DNA from: Scleromitrula shiraiana
Taxonomy: Eukaryota; Ascomycota; Leotiomycetes; Helotiales; Sclerotiniaceae
Reading direction: 5' to 3'
Length of the DNA stretch: 64,000 bases
NCBI GenBank assembly: GCA_028455995.1
Contig: JABELC010000002.1
Coordinates: forward strand, 1,798,001 to 1,862,000
In this document: in pieces, positions 22,007 through 36,400 of the stretch
Layout: each line of letters starts with the position of its first letter
Position numbering within the stretch: the first letter of the stretch is position 1
Translations under genes and position numbers: made by a program
The notes under the pieces: model-generated
The model's input: only the letters and a program-made list of their open reading frames with translations
What the model was told of the DNA's origin: nothing
Databases searched by the model: none

Positions 22007-22220
22007 GAATTGATGACGATGATGATGATGACTCGGATATTAGTGAATCAATAAAAGGGTTTATAACTTGAATGTTGATGTTACGGAAATGCTTGTTTTC
22101 TGCCAGTGGCCCGGGAGTGGTCTTAGGTAGCTCTACGGGAGCAAGCAGTATATTAATATTATCAATAAAATCACTTTTTATTGATTTAAAATCGAATACT
22201 TTTAACATAGAATTTATTTA
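22007..22220. repeat. Direct repeat, copy 2
   Basis: Diverged copy of 21765-21955 with small insertions (for example around 22030-22070 and GCCAGTGGCCCGGG near 22100). A third copy of only the first ~25 bases (GAATTGATGACGATGATAATG) sits at about 21976, immediately before it. Confidence 0.85.
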
Positions 22221-23522
22221 TTGATTGTACTAGTAAGAGTGGCGAATAAGAAATATATTATTGAAGACTCGGAGTTCTGAAACGAAACGAAGAATAAAAA
22301 ATGATGACTCGGATCATGATCTTTCAAGTTGACTACTACTACTAGTACTACTAGTAGTAACTTAACTAGTAACTTATTTAACTTTGAAACTAATCTACTA
22401 GTATATTAAGCTAGTATCAAATGAATATGATCACTGGCATGCCAGTGTGTGTACAACAAATATCAAAAAAATTTGATAATTGCTTTCAAGTTGTTTTAAA
22501 ATTTGAATCATTACTAGTACTACTAGTAGTAGTAAATACTAGTACTAGTAGATATTGTAAAGGGATAAATATGTAGTACGAAGTACTAGGCACAAAATGT
22601 ATATGGATACCGCGATCCTAAATAGATGATGATACAGACATGCTTAACTACGTACAGTACAATACTACCAATATAACTATAGGGGCAGAACAACGTTCTT
22701 CCATTCCGGCGACCCCTGAACGAACCCTAGCCCTGACCTCCCCCAACTAACCATTCTGTACCGTCACATTATAATTATAATAAACTTGAATGATTTAATT
22801 TTATGAAAAAATCAACTTGAAATTCTAATAGTAATAGTTCAAAAAATATTTTTTTAAATTCTTTTTTTATATTACTACTACTAGTATTTATATACTAATC
22901 TAGTAAATTTTTTCAAGTTTTTTCGAAGTTCAACTTGAACGTGAAGTTCTTCACTGGAAAGTTTTTAATTTACTAGTATTATATTATTTATATTACTAAT
23001 AGTACTACTAGTAGTACTAGTACTAGTTAAAAAATCTTTTATAAATACTACTACTATAGTACTACTAGTAGTAGTACTATTCAAAAAATTCTCAAGTTCA
23101 AGTCACTAGTACTAGTATTTATAAAATATCATTGAGTCATTCTTAAAAATCTATAAAAAAAATGAATAAAAATCCATCATGATTTATATAATAAAAGTTA
23201 TATACTACTAGTAAATCATGAATTTGTTGAAATCTGGCATCATGATGATAGAGTAGTCAGAGCAGATCTAGTTAACAATTAGTTAACAAAACTAGTTCAA
23301 GTTTCTTGGGAAGCTTTATTATAGTGCTAGAAAATACAGGACATTACTGCCAGTGGCTAAATGAGCTTATGGGGAATCGCTTATGTCGTACTAGTAGTAT
23401 TGTGCAGTACTAGTATCTCTTTTACTTCGCTTATTCTATGAGTAGTGGATACTACTAGTAGTAGTATCATCATGTGGGACAATAGTCAATATCTACAGTA
23501 CTGTACTGTTCTATCATAAACT
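22221..23522. other. AT-rich, gene-free DNA dense in ACTAGT and CAAGTT/AACTTG words
   Basis: No gene is seen. The palindrome ACTAGT, usually as TACTAGTA within TACTACTAGTAGTA-type runs, occurs many times between 22330 and 23470. Mixed in are AACTTGAA and TTCAAGTT words. One GC-rich island (about 22680-22770) interrupts it. Composition here is much less AT-biased than in the retrotransposon block that starts at 23528, so this is host DNA flanking the nest, not part of it. Confidence 0.7.
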
Positions 23523-23527
23523 AATTC

Positions 23528-23587
23528 TATTTGTATGACTCCGGGGGTATAGAATTATACAATTATGATACCAATCTATATTGTATT
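23528..23587. repeat. Family A LTR, first part of A1 left LTR
   Basis: Starts TATTTGTATGACTCCGGGGG and matches the first 60 bases of the other family A LTRs. It is interrupted at 23588 by element B and resumes at 30186. Confidence 0.85.
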
Positions 23588-23747
23588 TGTTGGGATATAG
23601 ATCACAAGGTAGCATGTGATAAGTATATGATTATAGTCGTATATATATATGATTTGATAATTTATATTATAAATAGATTAATAATAAGAATATCAAATAT
23701 AAATTATAATATTATAATTATATAATTTAAATTAAAATAAAACTATA
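23588..23747. repeat. Element B 5' LTR
   Basis: 160 bases from TGTTGGGATATAG to ACTATA; the matching 3' copy ends ACCACA, so the last bases have changed C to T. Directly after it comes TTGATTAATA, where the primer-binding site should be; no tRNA could be assigned. Confidence 0.85.
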
Positions 23748-25399
23748 TTGATTAATATTATATAGATTAAATATTATAAACATTAAAACGATATTATAAT
23801 AATAAAAATATTTTTGAAGAGATTGAAATTAAATTTGAAATATTAGTAAGGTGTTTTGATCAAGAATAATATATAGTGTTAAGATAGAATATATAGATAT
23901 TAAAGCGATATTATAAGTTTTTATATCTATTATATATGTTTTTAACCCGGTTTTTTTAATTCAATTTTTTAAAATTTTAATTTTTCAATTTTTATTTTTT
24001 TAAAATTTCTATAATATTTTTATATTCTTAAAAATCTTTAGTGATGATGAGACTTTTTTTATTATCTTTTTTATTACTTTTTTTTTATTTTTTTTTTTTA
24101 CTCTTTTATATATTTATTATTTTTGGATTTATAAAGATTATATTAAAAAATTTTGATTTTTATTTAAAGATATTATTGTTTTTAAATTAATAAGATTTAT
24201 AAGAATTCAGAAATATTCTTTAAAAACAAACAAACTTTTATTATTTTATAATAATCTATTTTCTCCTTAATCTCTTTCTGTATAATAATAAAGAATTTAT
24301 TTTTCTTATTAGAATATAATACCTCTTTTTAATTATTTACATAAATACCTTTATCTAACTTTTTTTTTCAAATCAATATAACAAAAAAGAATCCTTCCTC
24401 CCTAAACTACTCTCTCTTAAATTAAGACTTTAAAAAATACAATGAGTTTTGCGAACTATTCGAAAACAAATTTAACTCTAAAAATAACTTTAATAATAAA
24501 ACTTTTTTATTATATATTTGATTTAAAATTTTAAAATATATTTATTATTATATTTTTAATAATGATATTTTATAAATATTTAAAAATGACTTTATAAATT
24601 AGACTTTAAAATATTTTATTATAATTTAAAAAAAGAATTTTTTTATATTATAATTTTTTAAACGACTTTTACAAAAACTCGATATTAATGTTTTTATTAA
24701 TTTTAATATTAATATTAATTTGATTTTTATATTTTTTTTTAAAGCTTTATTTAAATGGATTTTAAAAATGATAAATATAGCAATTTATAATATATAATTC
24801 AATATATAATCAAATATTTTTATTATAATAATTAAAAAACTTAATAATTCAAAAAAAAAAGATAAAAAAAACTTTATTATTGATTTTATTTAAAAAAATA
24901 AAATTAAAAATAAAAACAAAAAAGATAAAAAAGACAAACAAAAAAAAAAGAAATTATTTAATTTTAAAAAATCTAATCCCAAATTAATATTTATTAAAAA
25001 AAAAACAATAATAACAATGATTTCGATTTTGACTTTGATTCTAATTTTAAAAACGATTTTTTTGATTATTTAGATTTTAAAGATTTTGAGATTGATCTTA
25101 TTTTATTTGATATTAATAAATAATTTAAAAGTTTCGCAAAATACTATATATTAAATAATAATAAATATAATAATTAAATAAATAGTATTGAATATAAATC
25201 AATTATTTATAAAAATAATTATAAATAAATTAATTTATTTAAATAATATTAATATCTCAATATTTTATTTATATTATACAAAAATACTTAAAAATACTAT
25301 TACAATATTATTAAATATAGAAATTCAAATATTAATTAAGAGATAATTATTAAAGAATTTTAAAAGGTATTTAAAGGCAAAAAATAAAAATATAATATA

Positions 25400-28300
25400 T
25401 ATAATAATTAATTAAAAATTATTTTTTATATCATTATTATAAATAATTTATTAAAGTCAATTAAATAATTATATAAAATTCTATTTAATAAAATGTATAT
25501 TATGAAGTTTAGATTATTATTAGAAATGTATGGCGATTTTATTTATATAATAAAACTTTTTATAGTTTATTAAAATTATTTTATATATTTTTAAGGATAT
25601 TTAGATTTATTTAAAATATTTATTGCCATAATTATAAAAATCCATATATTTATTATAATATAAAAAAATATAAAAAATAAGTCTAAAAATAAATCGTTTT
25701 TTAAAAAGAAAGATGATAATATAATTAAATAAAACTTTAATGATTGATGATTTTAAGAAAATAATCGAAATAATAATAATTTTTGATTTTAAAATAAAAA
25801 TATATATTTTAACGATTGAATTTTTTGATTTAATAATAATTATTGTAATTAGAAATAAAAAGTATATTATATTTATAAAAAAAAAGGATATTAATCAATT
25901 AGATATATTTCTAAAAAGCGAACTATTATAAAGAAAGAATTTAATCAAAAAATAAAATCGAAATTCGGTTTTAATAGTATATAAGGTTTTAGTAAGAATT
26001 ATAATCAATATATTTAAGATAAATATAATAATAATAATGATTTTATTTATATAATTGAAGAAATTAAAATATTTTAATTAAAATTATATTTTGATAATAA
26101 TGATGATGATAGTGGTATTGAAGTATTTATTATTTTATATAGTTTTTGCATTATTATAGATGATAATTATAATAATTTTATTATAAAATTTAATAATCTA
26201 ATTATTTTATATGTTTATATTGGTAAAATTGATTAAAAACTTGAGATTTATTTATAGATTAAACATTATAGTGAATATAAATTTATTAATATAATAATTG
26301 ATTTTAGTGTTGTAAAACAATCAATTATTAATTATAAATAGTTTTTAATATTATAAAAATTTATTTGAATTAATATAAAGATTTTAGATTTAATTATAAA
26401 TTTTAGATTTGATTTTGATGATATTCTTTTTATTAAAATCATTTTAATTATTAATTTAATTGGTATAATTGATATTTATATTGTTAATATAAATATTTTA
26501 TTTTTATTAAGTTTTATAAATATAGATTATATTTAAATTTTATTTAATAATATTAAAAATGAATTTTAATATATTAATAGTAAAATATAGAAAACTATTA
26601 AATGTTATAAATATGTATTTATTAATTGATTAATTTTATTATAAGAATTTTAATAATTTATTATAGAATTATTAAATATAGATAAGAAATATTATTTATT
26701 TAAAATCGAATTATATTATATTTATAAATGAATAAAATATTTTTTTGTTGAAAAACTATATAATCTATTTAATCATGTTAATTATAAAGATGAATTTAAT
26801 TATAAGCAATTAGAATAATTTATAAAGTATTATAAAGAATATTAGTTCTATATTAATAAATCTAAAAAATTCAAATTCAAATTTTATGATGATATTGAAT
26901 TTAATTTTATTATTATAATTGATATAATATATATTAATAATAGTTTTATTTTTTATATTATTAATAAAGCAATTTAATTTAATATTATATGTTTTATTAA
27001 AGATTTATTAGTTATGATAATATAAAATATATTTTGTTTTGTATAGATTAATGTTTATAATGATTTTTTTAAATTAATTGTTTATGATTAAAAAATTTAT
27101 TTTATAGGAAAAGACTTTATTGATAATGTTTATATAATTATAGTTAAAATTAAATATATATTTATTAAAATTTATTATTTTATTAGAATGATTGAATATT
27201 ATTATAAAATAATTTGATAAATATATATAATTATTATTAAAGAATTTAAAGGCATTAAAAAAATTAATAAAGATATAAAATTACAAATAGCTGTTAAAAT
27301 TGTTAATAATATTATTAATTTAAATAATTTTATTTTTATTTTATTAATATTCGATATATTTCTTTATTTAATATTCTTCGATTTTTTTACTCTATTTATT
27401 TTATAATATATTATTATAATTAATAAGACAATGGATAAAATATAAAAAGAACATATTAAACATACAATAATAAATACTCTATATCAATATAATAAATTAT
27501 CTATACTTTATTTACATAATCTTAAATTTAGATTTTTAATTTTTATTTATCGAAAAAAAGGCATTTGGAATAGATTATATAAATTTATCAAAATGGAAAA
27601 TCAAATATATATAATCAAAATAAATAATTTTAATAAAGAATTCAAAAGCATTTTAATAAAATTATATAAAGAAAAGTTTAAAACATTTAATGAATTATTT
27701 AATAATATAATTAATTCTTTATTAATAAAAAATTTTATCTTAGATTTAATTGATAATAAAGATTTTGATAATTTAAAAACATTTTAACTAAAAAAAAGCG
27801 CTTATATATTAAATAAAAAGCTTATTTTTAATCTAATTTTTATTTTAACTTTGCACTTAAAACTAATAATCAAAATTTTTTATTAAAAATAAACTTTAAA
27901 ATATAATCAAATATACTTTAATAATAATAATAATAATAATTATATTGTTAAAAACATTTTTAATATATATATTATTATAAATTCTTCAATGATTGTAGAT
28001 CAATTTTATTTATTTTATAAAAAAAAAATAAATGATTTATTAGAAAAAGACATATTTAAAATTATTAAAAAAAATAATATACTAGAAAATATCTAAATCT
28101 TCTATAATAAATTCATTGATTTCATTAAAAACAAAGGTATATTAAAAGTATTTAAAAAATCTAGATTAGTAGTTCAAAGCTATAATAATAAAAACAAAAA
28201 AACAGTTTTAATAAAATTCTCCATTATTTAATATATTAATTATAAAACTATATTTTATTTTATAGTTTTATAGAATATATACTAATATATTTAATTATAT

Positions 28301-29900
28301 TTTTGCGATATATTATAAATATATATTTAATCAAAAATATCTTTGATTTATATATTTTATATCAAACTTTTATTAAAAATAGGTTTTAAATTAAATACAA
28401 TTTTTAAGATTATATATTTATTTTATAATATTATAGAATTAGAAAATTATTAGTATTTTATATATTATAATTATTATATAAAAGTTTTCAAAATGATTCT
28501 TTTTTTATCTGATAGTTATTTATTTTATATTGATAAAGATAAAAAACTAAATATAATTGAACTATAAATTAATAATATCTTTATTCTTGTTAATAAAAAA
28601 TTTATAGATAAAGAAAAAATATAAATTAAAAAAAAAGATTATTTATTAAAAATATAAAAACAATTAATAATTGATTCCCCCTTTAAATTTAATAATGTTT
28701 TAATCTATATTGATAAAAATAATATAATTATATTTATTTAAAAATGATAATATAATAAATTTTATTTTATAAACTATTTCCTCATTGACTTTAAATTATA
28801 TATAAAAATCAAAAAGAATATCTCTCTAAAAAAATAGTATATTACTTAATAAACCTATAGTGCATATATCGTAAACATTTATTAACTAAAAGTATTATTT
28901 AACCTATTATATACAATCTAAATCATCAATCTAATTAAAAACGATATAAATATTTTTAATAAATATATCTAATAATAAATTGATAATTCTAATTATAATT
29001 TTATTTTTATTCTTTTTAAAATAGAATTATTATAAATAATCTATTTTACTAATATAAATTTTATAAATAATATTGATTTTTTTTTTAAATTGGCTTTATT
29101 ATAATATTTATTAATAAAAATAATAATACAAATATTATTTATTAATCCTTTATTAAATATAAATAAATTATATAAAACGTTTTTATTTTAGAATTATATA
29201 GAATAGAATATAGATTTGATATTATTATTATAATCAAATTTAATATTGATAAAATTATAAATCAATTAATTAATAAAAAGATTATAATTAATTTTATATT
29301 TTTTATAATTTGTATTAATTCAAAATCTTTTTATAAATATTTAATCAAATTTAATATTTTTTAAAAAAAATGTTTAATAATCGATTTAGTTTTTATTTAT
29401 TAATTATATAAATATAAAAAAATCATAAAAATCAAATAGATCGTTGACAATACAAACTTTATTAATATAATAATAAAATCAAAGTTTTATATTGTTTTTA
29501 AAAACTTTATCAATATTAATAAAGTTAATATTGATATAAAAAAATAGATTGAATATGAATAAATCATTTTATTTATTTGATAAAATAAATTATAATTATT
29601 TAAATTAGTATTTATTATAGATTAACTTATACAATATATTAGTATATTATAATAAAAAAAATATAATAAGATGAATATAATAAAAAAAATATAAAAAATG
29701 CAATAGTATAAAGAATTAATATAAAAGATATAAAAGTATAAAAAATTAATATAAAAGAGATATAAAGAATAATAATATTTATTAAAATCATTAAGATATT
29801 ATTATTCCGATTCAAAAAATAATTTTTCTAAAAATAATATTTATTAAAATAATAATGATTATGATTTTATATATATTTTCTTTAAATATTTTTTTTTATT
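25400..29900 (+). pseudogene. Decayed gag-pol of Copia element B
   Basis: Reading through the many stops in the plus strand, the Copia order can be recognised. A former zinc knuckle lies at about 25850-25920, its cysteine codons turned to Tyr by G-to-A. Protease-like text is at about 26050-26200; the integrase zinc-binding and core regions run from about 26690 to 27420 (VEKLYNLFNH; EFKGI near 27240). Reverse transcriptase runs from about 27990 to 28800: INDLLEKDIFKII, then KSRLVVQSYNN near 28160, and near 28565-28580 the catalytic pair reads NN instead of DD. RNase H should follow up to about 29.9 kb. Many TAA/TAG stops stand where the family has Gln or Trp, as RIP would produce. It cannot make protein. 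Confidence 0.75.
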
Positions 29901-30020
29901 ATATTATTTATATGCATTTTAATCTTTTAATCTATTTTTATAGAAAGATAAAGAAGAATAATATTATAATATATAATAAGTTTAGTTTAATTTTCTTTTT
30001 TTCTTTTCAAATAATGCTAA

Positions 30021-30180
30021 TGTTAGGATATAGATTATAAGGTAGTATATAATAAACACGTGACTACAATTGTATATATATACGATTTGATAATCTGTAT
30101 TATAGATAGATCAATAACAAGAATATCAAACACAAACTATAGTACTATAACCGTACGACTTAAACCGAAGTAAAACCACA
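30021..30180. repeat. Element B 3' LTR
   Basis: 160 bases, TGTTAGGATATAG to ACCACA, followed by the target duplication GTATT. Much less mutated than the 5' LTR in its last third (AGTACTATAACCGTACGAC). Confidence 0.85.
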
Positions 30181-30185
30181 GTATT

Positions 30186-30284
30186 ATTTATTCAAGAAGA
30201 TCAAAAAAAATATTATACACTATTAAAAATATATATCTCTTCAACAAGCACGTAATATAAAATCACATATTGACTATATAGATA
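30186..30284. repeat. Family A LTR, second part of A1 left LTR
   Basis: Resumes family A LTR sequence (ATTTATTCAAGAAGATC, then CTCTTCAACAAGCACG, CACATATTGAC) and ends GATA where intact copies have GACA. Together with 23528-23587 it gives a 159-base LTR. Confidence 0.85.
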
Positions 30285-33200
30285 TTAGCAACTTTTTAAA
30301 AACCTAAAGCTATGTACATAAAAAGTTAAATTTTATAAAAACTGTAAATTATTTATATAAAATAAAAAGCAAAATAGACTTTTTTTAGCTTTTTGTTATT
30401 TTAAAATCTTTATAATTTGTTTATATATAATATAATATTTTTAAAATCGGATTGAGATAAATATTATTTAAATTATATATTATTATTATTTTATATTATT
30501 GTTATTTTTCATATTGTATGCTTTATTACTTTATCTAATAATAATTGTATATAATTTAAATAAATAAAACTAATTACTATTTGGCTATCCTCTAAAAAAT
30601 AAATAAAAAAAAATTAAAATCTTTTTTTATACTTAATCTATTTGTTAATCTTTATTAATATCTTGTTCATATCGATAAATTTTTTTAATATTAAACAAAG
30701 CCTTGTCTTTATTATTACATCTATTAGGTTATTATTGTTGTTGATTTATTGTATTTTTATAATCTTTTTGCATTTATATAACTAATATAATACTATAATA
30801 TTGATTATAAATCGCTTTTCAATTATTATTCCAAATTTAATTAATAATTAAAATAAAGAATATGAGTCAATATAAATAATTAATAATAAAATATGATTAT
30901 TAAAGATTTTATCGATTATATTTTTAATAATAATCGTTATATCAAAATTGAGAATTATTATATAAAGTTTTAATATTAATATAGCTTAAATAATATATTT
31001 ATATTTAATTAAAAATTAATATATAATATCTATACTTCTATTTTTATTTATTAATATAATAATATATTTGATTTAGAATAATAAATCGAGATTATTAATA
31101 TATAAAACATTAATAAATATATATATATAAAAGATATTAAAATTAAATAATACAAATCAAAATCTTTTTATAAAGTTTTTTTTTTATTATTATATATATT
31201 TATTAAATGTTTTTATATTTTTATTACTTGATTTAATATTCTATATAATTTATATTAGATTGAATAAAACTTTGAGTTAATAATAAATTGCGATATAAAT
31301 ACTATAAACATATTATATAATATATTGCTTTTTTGATATTATATTTTTTTAAAATTTACTATATATTCTATATATATCAATATTAACATTTTTAATTTAC
31401 TTTATATTCTTATATTAAAGTTTTTGATTTATTATAATTATTAAACTTTCTAATAATATTAAGCCATTATTAAATTTGAATGAATATATTTCTATTAATT
31501 ATTTTTATTTTTTATATAAAAATTTAGTTTTTTTTAAATAATATTTTTTTTTATAAATAAATTATTTATTAATAATAATTAGAGTATTATCAATTTATAT
31601 TATTATAATTCTAAATCTTTATTTTTATATATATAATAAATAAAAATTATATATTAATATCATTATTTTAAACTTTATAATATAATGATTTAAATATATA
31701 TTGAATTAATAATTTTCTATTTTTAAAATTTTATATAATAATTATATTATATAAAATATAGTTTTAAATAAATATTTTATTTTTAAAATTGTATATATAA
31801 AAATAAAATATACGAATTTCGAATTTATTTATATATATATTTAAATAATATTATGTAAATAAATATTAAATATATTATTATCTTTTATTATTATTATAAT
31901 AATTATAATTATTAATATTAATTAATAAATTAAATATTATATAATTAAAGATTATATAAATATAATATATTTTTTTGTATCATTAAAACTTTATATAATA
32001 AATTTTGATTTTTTATATATATTTTTTATATTTAAATATTTGAATTTATTAATTCATTTATATTTAAAGATTTTTATTTTTATTAGAATTTTATTTTATT
32101 TTATTATTTTAAATATATTAGTTTTTATTAATTTATTTAATTCCTTTTTTTTTAATTTTATATATATTTTGCTTGCTTTTTTTTTATTATATTTAATCTA
32201 TTTGATAAAAAGAATTAATCTTTTTATAAAAAAAATATTAATTAGATATATATTATATTTATTATTTAATAATATTATAATATTTGATAATATTTCTTTA
32301 AAATCTTTATTTTCTATATATAATCTAAATTGTATTTTTTATCATATATTTTATTAAATATATTGATAAAGTTGAATCATTATTAATAATGATATATTAA
32401 AGCTTTAATCTTTTTTTGATTTGCTATATTTATAAATTATTAATTTGGGTAGCTTGAATATCGTTATTTTTAATATTTTTTAAATAATTAAATAATTATT
32501 ATTATTATTTATAAATATAAATAATATATAATTTTCTATATATATTATTAATAATATTAATATTAAATTAATAGATTTTTTATAATATAGATAAATCGAT
32601 GTTAATTATATTATTATAATATAACCATTTATATTAATTTCACAATTTTCGTTTTTTATCGATTTAAAAATATAAAATTCTATTCATTTTTCTTTTTTCG
32701 TTTTTATAATCTTTTTATATATTAGAACTTTTAAATGTATTTTTAGGTTATATATTATATATATAGATAATTCATTTTATTTTTATAATATATCTTTTAT
32801 TAATTAAATTATTTTATATTTATAAATTTTATTATTTGTTTTTTGCAATTTTATTGCTTAGTCAATGATAGTTTTTATTAATAAATTCGATTTTTTTATA
32901 TATATAAGTATATCAAATATTAAAAGTATTAAAATTAATTTATTAAGACTTATTAAATCATTTATGGCCTTTATTGTTATTTGTAGTATTTATTTTTTTA
33001 TAAAATTAGATTGTTATAGTTTATTTTATAGAATTTTAAATATATATTATATAATTTTATAATATCGTTCAACTTTATCAATTAATCAATAAAATTTTAT
33101 AGAAATCATTTTTATTCCAATCATTATAATATTTATATACTTATTGAATTTTTTTATAATAAATTATATATCTATATTAATAATAATATAATTTGAGAAT

Positions 33201-33305
33201 CTTATATAAATATTAATCCATTTGAATCGAATTGCATTTTAAATATATCTTATTAATAGATTATTTAGAAATGTTACCATCTAATATTTTATTACTTTAT
33301 CAAAT

Positions 33306-33465
33306 TGTTTGTATGACTTCGGGGGTATGGAACTATATAATTACGGTATCAATTAATATTGTATTATTTGTTTGAAGAGTTCAAAAAGGGTATTATACAT
33401 TATTAAGGATATATATTTTCTTAATAAACATATGATGTAAAATCATATATTTGATTATATAAATA
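33306..33465. repeat. Family A LTR, left LTR of A2
   Basis: 160 bases, TGTTTGTATGACTTCGGGGG to ATATAAATA. It is the element's 3' LTR in coding sense. Confidence 0.87.
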
Positions 33466-36400
33466 TTAGTAACTTTTTGAAAATCTAATGTTATATATAT
33501 AAAAAATTGAAATCTATAAAAATTATGAATTATTTAAAAATAAAATAGACTTTTTTTAGCCTTTCACTATTTTAAAATTTTTATAACTTATTTATATATA
33601 ATATAATATTTTGAAGTTAGATTAAGATAAATATTATTTAGATCGTATATTATTATTGTTCTATATTATTATTGTTTTTTATATTGTATTTTTTATTATT
33701 TTGTTTTATAATGATTATGTATAAATTAAGTAAATAGAATTGATTATTATTTAGTTATCCTCCAAAAAATAAATAAAAAAAGAAAAAAAAAAGAAAAAAA
33801 ATCAAAATCCTTTTTTATGCTCAATCTATTTATTAATCTTTATCAATATCTTATTTGTATTAATAAATTTCTTTAATATTGAGTAAAGCCTTATTTTCGT
33901 TATTATGTCTGTTAGATTATTATTGTTATTGATTTATTATATTTTCATAATCTTTTTATATTTATATAATTAATATAGTATTATAATATTGATTATAAAT
34001 CACTTTTCGATTATTATTCCAAGTTTAATTAATAATTAAAATAAAGAATATAAATCAATATAAATAATTAATAATAAAACATAATTATTAAAGATTTTAT
34101 TAATTATATTTTTAATAGCGATTATTATATTGAAATTAAAGATTATTATATAAAATTTTGATATTAATATAATTTAAATAATGTATTTATACTTGATTAA
34201 AGATTAATATATAATATCTATATTTTTATTTTTGTTTATTAATATAATAATATATTTGATTTAAAATAATAAATTAAAATTATTAATATATAAAACATTA
34301 ACAAATATATATATACAAAAAATATTAAAATTAAATAATACAAATTAAAGTTCTTTTATAAAGTTTTTTTTTTACTATTATATATGTTTATTAAATGTTT
34401 TTATATTTTTGTTGTTTGATTTAGTATTTTATACAATTTATATTAAATCGAATAAAGTTTTAAGTTAATAATAGATTGTAATATAAATATTATAAATGTA
34501 TTATATAATATATTGCTTTTTTAATATTGCATTTTTTTAGAATTTATTATATATTCTATATATATTAATATTAATATTTTTAATTTGCTTTATATTTTTA
34601 TATTAAAGTTTTTGGTTTATTGTAATTATTGAACTTTTTAATAATATTAGATTATTATTAAATTTAAATAAATGTATTTTAGTTAGTTGCTTTTATTTTT
34701 TATATAAAAATTTAGTTTTTTTTAAATAATATTTTTTTTTATAAATAAATTATTTATTAATAATAATTAGAGTATTATTGATTTATATTATTATAATTTT
34801 AAATCTTTATTTTTATATATATAATAAATAAAGGTTATATATTAATATCATTATTTTAAATTTTATAATGTGGTAATTTAGATATATATTGAATCAATGA
34901 TTTTTTGTTTTTGGGATTCTATATAATAGTTATATTATATAAAATATAATTCTAAATAAGTATTTTATTTTTAGAATTGTATATATAAAGATAAAATATA
35001 TAAATTTCAAATTTGTTTATATATATATTTAAATAATATTGTATAAATAAATGTTGAATATATTATTATTTTTTATTATTATTATAATAATTATAATTAT
35101 TAATACTAATCGATAAACTAAATATTATATAATTAAAAATTATATAAATATAATATGTTTTTTTATATTATTAAAATTTTATATAATAAACCTTAATTTT
35201 TTATATATATTCTTTATATTTAGATATTTAAATTTATTAATCTATTTGTATTTAAAGATTTTTATTTTTATTGGAATATTTCTTTGTTTTGTTATTTTAA
35301 ATATATTAGTTTTTATTAATTTATTTAATTTTTTTTTTTGATTTTATATATATTTTGTTTTTTTTTTTTTTATTGTATTTAGCTTATTTAGTAGGGGGAA
35401 TCAATTTTTTTTATAAAAAAAGTATTAATTGAATATATAATGTATTTATTATTTAATAATATTGTGATATTTAATAGTATTTCTTTAAAATCTTTATTTT
35501 TTATATATAGTCTAGATTGTACTTTTTATTATATATTTTGTTAAATATATTAGTAAAATTGAATCGTTATTGGTAATAAAGTATTAAAACTTTGATTTTT
35601 TTTTGGTTTACTATATCTACAAATTATTAATTTAGATGGCTTGAATGTTACTATTTTTAATATTTTTTAAATAATTAATTAATTATTGTTATTGTTTATA
35701 AATATGAATGGTGTATAATTTTTTGTATATATTATTGATAGTATTAGTATTAAATTAATAAATTCTTTATAGTATAAACAAACTGATATTGATTATATAA
35801 TTATAATATAATCATTTATATTGATTTTATAATTTTCATTTTTTATTAATTTAAAAATATAAGGTTTTGTTTATTTTCTTTTTTTTATTCTAGTAATCTT
35901 TTTATATATTAAAACTTCTAAATATATCTTTAAATTATATATTATATATATAGATAATTTGTTCTATTTTTATAATATATTTTTTATTAATTAAATTACT
36001 TTATATTTGCAAATTTTATTGTTTATTTCTTATAATTTTATTATTTAGTTAATAATAGTTTTTATTGGTGGGTCTAATTTTTTTATATATATAAATATAT
36101 TGAATATTAAAAATATTAGAACTAATTTATTAAGGTTTATTGAATTATTTATGGCTTTTATCATCATCTACAATATCTATTTCTTTATAGAGTTGAATTA
36201 TTGCAACTTATTTTACAAAATCTTAAATATTTATCATATGATTTTATAATATTGTTCAATTTTATTAATTGATTAATAAGATTTTATAAAAATTATTTTT
36301 ATTTTGATTATTATAATGTTTATATATTTATTAAATTCTTTTATGATAAATTATATATCTATATTAATAATGATATAGTTTAAAGATTTTATATAGATAT

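Larger units (their letters stand above)
23588..30180 (+). mobile_element. Copia element B inserted in an LTR of A1
   Basis: A 6593-base element with 160-base LTRs (23588-23747 and 30021-30180), starting TG and ending CA, flanked by GTATT on both sides (23583-23587 and 30181-30185). The flanks join exactly into family A LTR sequence, proving it inserted there. LTR sequence differs from family A apart from length and ends. Coding strand is plus, opposite to A1. RIP-type decay is heavy: the 5' LTR is almost pure A/T while the last 60 bases of the 3' LTR keep G and C. Confidence 0.88.

Noticed and set aside
22722..22745. Telomere-like CCCTAG/CCCTGA words
   Set aside because: Not CCCTAA, not tandem, and internal to a gene-flanked region.
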